From Lonicera japonica (taxonomy: Eukaryota; Streptophyta; Magnoliopsida; Dipsacales; Caprifoliaceae): a DNA stretch of 64,000 nucleotides. Of the stretch, positions 54,633 to 64,000 are shown piece after piece; positions within the stretch are counted from its first letter, which is position 1; each line of letters begins with the position of its first letter. The notes under the pieces are model-generated. The model had not been told where the DNA came from. It did no database searches and saw only the letters and a list, made by a program, of their open reading frames with translations. Position numbers and translations under genes: made by a program. The stretch spans positions 36,001 to 100,000 of the forward strand of contig JAKCWG010000446.1 of assembly GCA_021464415.1 (NCBI GenBank), read 5' to 3'.

Positions 54633-57600
54633 GTAGGTTCCGATATTCTTCGGTCTGGGGTTATGTGTTCTTTACTTGTTTTCGTTGTGTTTGTTTAGTT
54701 ATTATTATTTTCTTTTGCTTTTGTGAATACTTATTATGTGTGTTTGTTGTGTATTTGTAATTTTGTGTTTATATAGCTATTTTCTAGTGGTTTATTGAAG
54801 ATCATGTCGGTTTGAATTAATTTAGAGGAACTTTGTTGTTAACCTATATTGATCTATTTTTAAAAGGTCTTTTGTGAAATAATTTGATATTTTGTATATG
54901 CTTACTACTTATTTGGTGTTAAAAACTATTTTGAGAAAACTTTGGTAGAAATTTTGAATTATATATCGACTTATTGCTTTTGTTTCAATTGCCAGAACTT
55001 ATGTAAAATCGATTTCTTTAAAAATGTGACATGCTATGTTGTTCTACATAATTAGATTCTACTCTGAAACCATTATATATATATATATGATTGTGTTACT
55101 TCTTAATATGTTGTTAGTCTATTATGTGATGATATAAAACCATTGTTGACTAATTAAATTTCTAAAATATTTTGTACTTGGATTGTAATGTGTTCTTTTA
55201 AACATGCTTGTTTCTTTTCATATCATATTGGAAATTATTATAAAGTGTCTATTGATTTCTGTCTAGAATTTGTCTTAGACTAAATTCTAAATTTTACAAG
55301 ATACAAACACTTTTATTATTTCTTAGCTTGTTAACTATCTACAACCTATGTGATGATAAAGATGCATCCTTTTGTAATTTAATTAAAAGTGAAGAGTTAT
55401 GATTTGCTTACATTATAACTTGTTCTTTTATTTATTTCTTTTTGGTGATTCTCATGAGTGATCTAGTTAATTATTGTTTATAAAAAAAAAAAAAGAGAGT
55501 ACAATAGAGCTTATATTATTCCTCCATTTTTGGTCAATTAATAATTCACAATAGATTGAGATTATGTAAAAGGTCTTCATGTTTCTCATTTAACACATAT
55601 GTTTCTTGATACGCGTATATTCCATATTTATTTATCTCATTTTATTTTTTTTATATAAATGATAGTACTATTAAAAAATTTGATTATGAAGAAGCATGCG
55701 CAATTTTAAGACTTTTGTAGATTTCCTAAATCCTCACCTAATATGTCTTTTACAATGAATATGTATGTTTTCTTGGGTGTCTAATTGATTGTGATCCAAA
55801 GTTTTTCAACGCTTGTTATAAATTTTTAAAAATGAACTTAAATAAGTTGTAAACCGTTTTAATTATATTAATATATTATGTTGGGTGCTTTTACTTAACA
55901 AAACTATCATTATTGATAACCAAAGTTTATTAAATTCCATTTTTTTTGTCTTGTAGAGATTTATTTATTGTGAAAATCATGTAGTGATAAAATTATTTAT
56001 ATTTTGATATTCAATGAAAATAGCAATGTATTAATTCTTTATGGAATCATCCTTATATCCGTCCGTTAATAATTGTTTATTAATTTAGAGGTTTATTGAT
56101 GGCATTTTTTTAAGCTAAACTGTTATAATTTTTCTTAACATTCCTAATAGGTTGATTATTGCAAAATATATTGTTATTGAGTGTGCTAACCTACGCATAT
56201 TTTGCTCTAAAATTTTGATATGCGAATGTCCATAATATGTGTTTGTATGGGCATAATGATTTGATTGTTAGAGATATTTTAAGTTGATTTTTGAGTTAAA
56301 AAAAAAGAAGATATATATATATATTTCGTTGTCATATTATATTAAGAAAATTATGTTTTATTTAGAGTTTTACTGTGATAGTCAAATGCTTATACATGTA
56401 CATATGTTATCTTTGTACCTATGTGAAAATGTGTATATATAAAGGATTTGTATGCCCTTCTTTAAACTTGTAACTGAATTTGTTTTTCTTTCTACTAAAG
56501 TTTAGTTGCAATAATCAATTAACATGCTATGATGTATCACAATTGAACATATATTTTGTGTCAAGATAACTTCTTTATTTTAGCTAAATTATAATAAAAG
56601 GTGTATGAGGCATACTTTATATTTATCCATGCTTTATTTGTCTCTTTAAATATGGGTTGGCTACTTAAACGTAAACTTTGACTTTAGTTATAGATTTATT
56701 GGTCATATTTTAAATTAACAAGGATTTTATTTTTTTTAAAAAAAAAAAAGGGGAGGTGTTTGACAAGTCTCTATTCATTAGTGTATTCTTTGATTATATA
56801 GAATGGACTGCATTTTTTTTCTAACATGTAAGTTGCTAATAAACTCCTTGTATATAAACTAGTGCTATCGATTGATCGTATATATTATATATCGTTATAT
56901 ATATGTTATATTCCTTCATTGCTATTATTTCTTTCTCTCTTAAATTTTTAGCTGTCTATATTGAATAGGCTAAATTTTGATAAGATATATATATATATAT
57001 ATATATATTTCTAAAAGTGCATGTAATACTTGTATAGTTTATATATAATTGGAGTTTTCATTATTAGCTCAAAGTAAGTGCCAAGAAGAAGCGACATGCC
57101 AGAGGATTAATAAGGTGTTAGTTACTATTTTAAAGTATATGGTATTAACGAGATTCATGAAAGTTTGATCTAAATTTGTAAGAACTACTTAATTAGTTGA
57201 TAATTGACTAGTAGTTTTAGAAGGATGTGACAACAGTTACAAATTAAGAACTTGATTTATGCATTTCATATATTTGTTTATAAAATGTTTTATATATTCC
57301 TTTTAAGTGTGAGTATTTATATTCTAATAAATTGAATTTTAATGCAAGTACATGTGTGTATATATATGTATTATTTTTATACATATATAAAAGTTTTAAG
57401 TTGTGTAACATAGAATGGTTCATATGTCTATATACTTTTGTTTTCGTAACGTGTAAATTGTTTGATTTGTGTATCATACACTACTTTATCTGCTTATATC
57501 TATATATGTATCTATATATATAATTGTTTTCATACATATGTAAAACTTTTGCATTGTGTATCATACACCACTTTATAAGTTTATGTAATTGATTCAAATT

Positions 57601-59215
57601 ATACGCATTTCAAATAAGTTGTTATTATTATCTAAATTTTGTTCTATTTATTTCTAATTAATATGTAGTAAAAGATTATGTATCAATTGCTAAATGTATG
57701 ATATTGTTGCTAAATTTATGATATTATGATCTAAATTGATTATGATGAGATGTACCATGAGTTTTTGAAATGTGTCAATTTAATGACCGCAATTTTTAAG
57801 TTATGTTTTCCTTCTTACCGAATATTGGGATAAGATTCCTTTGAGTTGTGTATGATGTAATGACCTCATTTATTTTTAAACTGCTTCTGTTTTTTTTTCT
57901 CCGAATCTCGGGACGCGATTCATTTGAGTTGTGTATAATGTGATGACCTCAATTCTAGCTTTTAACTAATATTTTTTTTATTTTATAACCATAATATTTA
58001 TTATGATTTTATTTGTTTCATAATTTAATATTCATTATTAGCAATTAGTATCACATTTGTATGAAAAATTATAATTGATTGTGTGGTAAAATCAATAAAT
58101 TAATTGATTTAGTTATTATATAAAAAAAATGAATTATAATCACGTTATGTTTTAGTGTGATGAAATCTTATCTTATAGTTATGATGATAATATAATTCCG
58201 ATAATTGATTTATTTATATGTACAGTATATCTATATTTTGATGAATTTTGGTAATGTGTGAGTAACGTTAATGCTCAGTTATGTGTATTAGGATGTACAT
58301 GTAGTTATAGATAACAATTGATTAATTTTTTTTCAAAAAATATCGCTAATTGGATAAATACTCCCAAAAATTATACGTGTGATTTATATAATTTGTGATT
58401 TCTATTTGTTTGTGATACTTGAGTAAGGATCAAATATCTAATATATGTAGTAGTATATGCGATTTTATAGGCAATGTTTGATTAAGTATCCCTCTATCTA
58501 AAATTATAAAGATCTAACTTATAATTCTTAATATACTATTTGAGTAAGTGCTAATTTGGTTACATACTCATGTCAGATTCTTCTTATTTTATAGTTTCTC
58601 AATATATATGTGTATAGTATGTTAGATTTTCCTTATGTGTTATTAATGAACCAAAATCATTATACTTGTTATCTACATTCCTAATTATTTGAGTAAGATT
58701 TGACAATGAAAAACACTATGTTTAATTTGGGACTATTTGAATAATATCTGATGAAGGAATACCGTACGTCTATGATATGGGCTATTTGAGTTACATGAAT
58801 TATTATTTTTAATAATTGTTATTTTTATTATTTGAGTAAGAGTACATTAGTTTGGTTGCATACAAAATTAATAATTTAAAAGTTGGAATACAATATGTCT
58901 GATTCGTTTATTTAGTTTTCAAACATTGGTTTTGACATATGTGCCCAGTGTATTCAAGTATAAGAGAATTGAGAAGGATTAACAACTCTATTTATATGGT
59001 TGAAGATTTATGTATCTGATTATGTGTACAACTATGTGTCTTACACTTTGATGCCTACGATTGTTGTTCCTTAGCAAAGTACTTGTAAAGAATGTGCTTT
59101 ATGTTATAATTGTATGGTCTGGAAGAGAAAATGAGAAAGACGCACCTTGAACTTTTCTTACATCATTTGTCTTAGCCTAAATCTCGGGACGAGATTTCTT
59201 TAAGGTGTGTATAAC
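54633..59215 (+). other. Non-coding interior of the LTR retrotransposon
   Basis: About 4.6 kb of AT-rich sequence, T-biased on the plus strand, with many tatata runs (for example 56984-57008) and no long frame. The frames 54477-54698 and 57244-57523 are in LTR-edge or low-complexity sequence and show no domain. Confidence 0.7.
57773..57965 (+). repeat. Tandem copies of a purine-tract/LTR-start-like module
   Basis: A unit of about 80 bp, (c)cgaatctcgggacgcgattc followed by catttgagttgtgtataatg and tgatgacctcaa, is repeated about two and a half times. It resembles the real 3' junction at 59180-59228 (aatctcgggacgagattt ... gtgtataactgtaagaccc). Confidence 0.6.
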
Positions 59216-61980
59216 TGTAAGACCCGTAAATTTCTATTTTTACTTTTATATATAATACATGGGTATTATGGTAATGTTAGATTAAGTGTCTATATAATTA
59301 TAATTACGATTTATTTATTTATTTTCTACATTCATGAGATAGATGGGTTTTATATAATATTATTTTTGTAACCTACTATAATAAATTAGTGAGCCTTATA
59401 TTTTAGTTTAATTGGTTTTCCTAATCCAACATGTATTAGGTAGTGGGCCAAGTTTATTATATAATTAGTATGTATAAGCCCTAATCTTATAAGATTTAAG
59501 TTAAAGCCTTAAACCCATTCTCTATTTAATAATAATATATTTAGTTAATAATATATTTAGTTCTATTGGGAGAAGGAGAGAAAAAAGAAGAAGAAAACAA
59601 CGCACGTAGGAAAAGGGGAAGAGACGACTTGGCTAGGGCATAGAAGGAGATGCGATTGCAAACGATTATTCTTGTTCCTTAGTTTCAAGATATCTTTCCC
59701 CATTTATCGATGATTTAGGTGAGTGATTCTCACCCTCTTCTAGTTGTTTCTATTCATACATGTTGTTTTAATTTTCTTTTGACCTAATTTTGTGAAAGAG
59801 GGTTATTGTGTTTTTGCTCAATTGTTTGTAAGTTCTTAATAAATAATTTCAATCCTATGCTCTTACTAAAAATTTGATAAAACTACATAGATTGATATTA
59901 TGAGTTAGAAGTATTTTGGCTTTGGAATTGAATTAGTAGGGTTTTTAACTTGGGAGATATAAATTTTACAAAACAGGTGTATTAAGATACCTAGTGTTAA
60001 TCAGATTGATGTCTTACATGTGTATATACGGATTCGTTTAGGATATTAAACCTTCGTGTAAAAATCTAGAAAAATCAGAGAAGTTAATATTATTTGTTAG
60101 GAGAATCTGGGCTTTGGAATTGATTGAATATGATTTTTATGTTGAGAGATATTGAATTTACAAAAACAGTGCACTGCAGAATCTGATTCTAGACAGATTG
60201 TATATCTGTCACCAAAACATTTATAACTCCTAAACTATAAACGATTTTAGTTGAATTCAATTGTATATGACTCCAGACACATCAGGCTATACTGTATAAT
60301 TTTTATGGAATTTTTGGATTGTTGAATAATTCCCAGAATTTATGTGAAGTTGGTGGCTGTGTCGATTATAAGTTCTGTTTGTGTTCTTGTTTTCTTTGTT
60401 TGGGTTCTTGTTTTGTTTGTGTGTAATTTAACTTGTGATTTTGGTGTAATTTGAATAGGATTCTTAAAAATTGACTAGAGTCATAGAAAAATTCCTTAAT
60501 TACGCCACTGCTCCCTTGTTATGATTTGACCTTGGATTTGATTCAACACTTGTGTGGATTTCCCATGATTTTTGTGAAAAGAAAACTTTGGTGAAAGCCA
60601 ATGGAATTTTATGATTTTGACCGTAAGCCAGATGGGAGCTTGTGATGGTTGTTATACTCGTTCTATTGTTGAATAGACGAGTGGATTATATGTGATTTTA
60701 CTCGCAGAAGAGCGAGTGTTTTGGCGCGCAAACGTATAACTAGCCTTTCGAAGAAAGTCGGAACTTTAGACGATATGCCCGTGCGGGTTTCGGTTCGGAG
60801 TGGCCGCTAGTTATATGGGGAGACACAGGGCAAGATGATCTGTGTAGGCCATGGGAGAGTATGGCGAGGTGGCATGTAATTAAGGTGCACACGCTAACCA
60901 AAAAGTCTAGTGGATTAGGAATGTATGATTGTTCTCTTTGTTTAATTTGTATAAAATTATTAGATCTCTAAATGAAAATTCTAGCACATGAACCTAGAAG
61001 AAAGTTGGATTATGTTCATTTTTTTATGTATTGAGTTTCCTTTAATTCTTTATCGTTTAGAAGTTATGGTTAAATCTCGTTTGTGAAAAGGGTCTGCATT
61101 GAATCACTGTTTTGGGCAATTAAACGGTCGATTTTTGCCATCTTTCGCGTGTATTTGTAAAAATCATCATTCTGGACATTTTTCGTGTTTTAAGTTTTTC
61201 AGAATTCCATACGGTTTGGGCAAAAACGAATAATTTTTACTGCAGCAGTTTATTTTGTGATGTAGATATTATTCTTGTTATTGACTTCTTTTGTGCAGGA
61301 AGGTAGGCCTTTTCTAACGTTCGTGCAGGGTTGCTCTACTATAGAATTTTGATAATTATTACTTTAAAGTTTTATGGATGAATGTGACAAGAAACTAACT
61401 GCCACTTTTTTTCGATAAATTATGATTTGTCTCGATAAGTATGTGGAACTACATGTCTTGTCTCATGGTTATTTCAGTTGAAAATTTGCATTTATAATAA
61501 TTTCATCATAGACATAGTTGGGTGAAAGAATCAACTCATACCAGTATTTTATACTGACCCAAGTTGTCTTTGTGCTTTTTGGGTACGTTCTCTTTATGAG
61601 CGTAGCTAAGAGGTTTGCAGGAGTTTACGTGCTTCTTGATCGTGTTAAGACATGTACTTGAAGTATGTTTATTTTGTACATTTCTTTTGGTTTGATGTAC
61701 TTGGGAAGTGAGGGCGATTTAGATGTACTCTGGCCAAATAGTTTGTGTAAAGCAAATGTAATTGAACTTTTGTATATATAAGGTTGGACATTTTAATTTT
61801 ATTTATTCCGCAAAAATATTTATTTTAAAATAAAAGTTTTTGTTTATTAAGTTTATGTTTTTATTTTCGAGCATTAATTTAAAGGTAAATATGGTTTTTA
61901 AAATTTTTACACCCGGTAGTTGGATGGTCGAGTACGTGTGGATTAATGAGTACTCGAGGTCCAAAAATCGGGGTGTGATA
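59216..61980 (+). repeat. 3' LTR, 2765 bp
   Basis: Same length as the left LTR and offset by exactly 7363 bp throughout, with scattered substitutions and no net indel. Confidence 0.88.
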
Positions 61981-62027
61981 GTTTGGTATTAGAGGGTAGG
62001 TTCTGATTTTCTTCGGTCTGGGGTTAC
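61981..62027 (+). repeat. Extra internal sequence beyond the 3' LTR
   Basis: Similarity to the 5' LTR region continues 47 bp past the LTR end: gtttggtattagagggtagg and ttcttcggtctggggtta match 54618-54664. The primer site here is mutated (TGGTATTAGAGG). A true 3' end would stop at the LTR. The short text after it (ttgaggtgtgaca, 62034-62046) resembles another LTR end. Confidence 0.8.
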
Positions 62028-62329
62028 TAAGGTTTGAGGTGTGACAGTGGATGATAGGGATGGCAAAAAAAACCAACCCGCCGGGTTACCGAACCGATCC
62101 GATCCGTTTGGAGCGGTTTCGGGGCAGGTTTTTTTTAACCGGTTCGGTTTCGGGTTTTTGAAAAAAAACCGATGCGGGTTCGGTTTTGGTTTCGGTTTTT
62201 TCCTCTTAAAAACCGTCCCGAACCGCCCCGAATATATATATATATATAATATAAAAATAATTATTTTATATAAAAAATATATATATTCCTACTAAAAACC
62301 AAACCCTAAAACTAACATTCTCACCAACA

Positions 62330-62435
62330 CAGCCGCAGCTCTCTGACTCTCTCTCAGACCAGTGCCGCACTGCCGCTCTCTCTCTCTCATCCTCGCAGGC
62401 CGCAGCTCGTCAGCTCATCGCCTCATCATCAGACG
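62330..62435 (+). other. hAT leader exon with splice donor
   Basis: A CT-rich, GC-richer leader (ccgcagctctctgactctct, cgctctctctctctcatcct) ends at ACG/GTAAGACCT (62433-62442). It parallels the leader at 1295-1516. Confidence 0.5.
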
Positions 62436-63772
62436 GTAAGACCTGGTCTCCATTTGTGGGTAAAGCTTTCTAATTCTTAGTTTGATGAACTTGCAATTTT
62501 TTTGTATAGATTTGAACTAAATCTTAGTTTGACAAATCCTCAGACTTGGTCTCCATTTGTGTTTGATCTGAAATGTGTTTGTGTTTGCTTTGTGTTTGAT
62601 CTGATGCCTCTTTATGAAATGGACATCGTGGCCTTTAAATTTTTTAAAATCTGTATGTATATATATATATATAAAATCTGTATGTATATATATATATAGT
62701 TTGATGAACTCTTCCGGAATGATGTAGCTTTCCTTTAATTGTTCCGCAACTCGCGATGGTGAAATTTCTTTTTCTATGTCGGTCCAAATTGCAAAGGACG
62801 GCCACCTTTAGAAATTGCTTTGCATCTAATTCACACTTTGTAAACAGATCTGAAATTCTAATTTTTTTGGTTAATTCTTGGAATGGCACTATTAATTCTC
62901 ATCATAACCCTTCCAAAATAATTACTAAAAAATTATTTACTATTCCGCCAATCTCACATTCTAACTATAATTATTTATTATTCTAACTAATTAAAATTAA
63001 TTATTTATTAGATTATTGTTACAACCAGTTCATATCGCATTATTACATTTTATTCACCGACAATTAAATTCATCAAATATTAATGTTCAAACACACATTT
63101 GTATAAATAACTAATTTAGATGGTCTAACATTGTGGTAATTTTTTTTTTTTTTATAACGTAATTATATGCCATCGCTATAATTATATGCCATCTGGCAAA
63201 ATTCTCAAGGAAGAGGCTGAAATGCGACAGTCCTCTAGTAAATTTTTTTCCTTTGTTTTTGGTCCATTAGAAAATGTTAGGAAATTAAGGGAACGACAGA
63301 TTTACCAATACAATTTTCTACAAATGCAATATAAGAGTTATTTGGTGATAAATCTTTTATATGTATGGATTTATATATATGAGACAAACCTTGGCTTGAT
63401 CCTCAATTTCATTTGTAAAATTTGACTATTTTATATTATTTGTAAAATAGTACTTGTTACTTCAATTTACATGTCAAATTAGCAGCACGTAACATTTTTT
63501 TGTCTAAAAAATAAATATTTGCATCATTCCTCACTTTTTGTGAAAATAATTTTTTTTTATCACTGCCTAAAGAGTTTTATTATATGAATAATATAAGAAA
63601 ATATCGTACTACATTTTTCAACTTATTTTTAAACTTTTCACATAAAATAATTATTTTTTTTATCACTGCCTCAATTTGATTATCAATTATCAATCTAATT
63701 CAAGTATGTATAAACTAAGTATGTGTTTTATGAGGGTAGACATATCAGAAACTCTTCATCTGCCCAACTCTA
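62436..63772 (+). other. hAT interior without recognisable transposase core
   Basis: Intron-like T-rich sequence, then a duplicated ctgtatgtatatatatatat tract (62651-62698), then AT-rich sequence. Frames at 62756-62986 and 63186-63425 show no hAT motif. A tandem pair of tataattatatgccat (63163-63192) is present. Confidence 0.45.
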
Positions 63773-63930
63773 ATTAGCTTGATATCTAAGGGGAGTCTAT
63801 CGACAGTGGCTTCTGAATATGCTTTTAGTACAAGTGGTAGGGTGGTGAGTGCACATCGTAGTCGACTTAGTGCTCCTGTTCTAGAGGCATTAATGTGTGC
63901 ACAAGATTGGCTATGGAATGACTTGGAAGG
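63773..63930 (+). pseudogene. hAT transposase C-terminal dimerisation domain fragment
   Basis: The frame reads LSTVASEYAFSTSGRVVSAH, then RSRLSAPVLEALMCAQDWLW and NDLEG: the hATC dimerisation signature found at the C-terminus of Ac/Tam3-like and RICESLEEPER-like transposases. It ends at GAAG/GTACATAA, which could be a splice donor or a stop three codons later. The active enzyme would dimerise through this part. Upstream catalytic sequence is missing in the window, so the gene is a remnant or its other exons are unrecognisable. Confidence 0.85.
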
Positions 63931-64000
63931 TACATAATTTATTTTATTTTATATGATGTTCGCTTCTTGATAAATTAATGATTTGATAAACTAATTATTA

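Larger units (their letters stand above)
51853..61980 (+). mobile_element. Large non-coding Ty3/gypsy-type LTR retrotransposon (LARD-like)
   Basis: Two long direct repeats of exactly 2765 bp (51853-54617 and 59216-61980) begin TGTAAGACCCGTAAATTTC and end GGGGTGTGATA. An initiator tRNA-Met primer site follows the left one, and a purine-rich tract (atctcgggacgagatttctt) precedes the right one. These boundaries resemble Tekay/Del-type chromoviruses. The 4.6-kb inside has no gag, protease, RT, RNase H or integrase, so the element would be a large retrotransposon derivative. By eye the LTRs differ at only about one to two per cent of positions, indicating a fairly recent insertion. Confidence 0.85.
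62055..64000 (+). mobile_element. hAT transposon, 5' part of element, cut by window end
   Basis: The start TAGGGATGGCAAAAAAAACC is a standard plant hAT terminus. It is followed by subterminal GC-rich motifs (ccggttcggtttcgggttttt, in both orientations, 62100-62230), typical transposase-binding repeats. A CT-rich leader with splice donor follows (62330-62435), and near the window end lies the transposase C-terminal domain. The BED zinc finger and catalytic RNase H-like core are not found in between, so the element is internally deleted or badly decayed. The 3' terminus and TSD lie outside the window. Confidence 0.78.

Overview
The window is AT-rich plant nuclear DNA made almost entirely of transposable elements and their remnants. 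Plant origin, most likely a eudicot, is inferred from the element families seen: plant-type Mutator-like elements (MULEs), PIF/Harbinger and hAT remnants, LTR retrotransposons primed by initiator tRNA-Met, and endogenous plant pararetrovirus (Caulimoviridae-like) fragments. I found no intact host gene, no RNA gene and no CRISPR array.

The backbone is a complex repeat unit of about 5 kb. It recurs head to tail or as fragments at about 3.84-12.1, 12.95-14.34, 16.58-17.12 plus 18.62-19.26, 24.75-29.49, 40.67-48.01 and 50.53-51.85 kb. Comparing the copies exposes later insertions, several with target-site duplications (TSDs) that can be read directly: an 8851-9475 element, a 1.3-kb MULE at 10185-11482 (9-bp TSD), an unassigned 2.2-kb element at 14341-16573, a Tat/Ogre-like solo LTR at about 17122-18623, and a poly(A)-tailed retroposon fragment at 42376-42498.

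The most striking object is a 4.7-kb MULE at 20001-24738 with a perfect 9-bp TSD. Between its arms it carries decayed pararetrovirus sequence: coat-protein, protease and reverse-transcriptase parts on the minus strand, and a more N-terminal polyprotein part on the plus strand, head to head. It also holds a short host-like open exon. Two relatives (2812-3837 and 10185-11482) share its ends but carry a different cargo.

From 29.6 to 31.2 kb lie a 166-bp MULE-type MITE, a 285-bp Tourist-like MITE and a fresh 204-bp tandem duplication. From 34.8 to 38.0 kb lies a decayed PIF/Harbinger element with both of its genes. At 48.7-50.5 kb is a second pararetrovirus remnant, related to the first, with a repeated R/leader segment, a 35S-like promoter and two inverted copies of the tRNA-Met primer site.

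From 51853 to 61980 there is a large non-coding LTR retrotransposon with two 2765-bp LTRs. Its right copy runs on past the LTR end into primer-site sequence, which suggests a former tandem array. The window ends inside a hAT element (62055 onward) that keeps its 5' end and the C-terminal dimerisation domain of its transposase.
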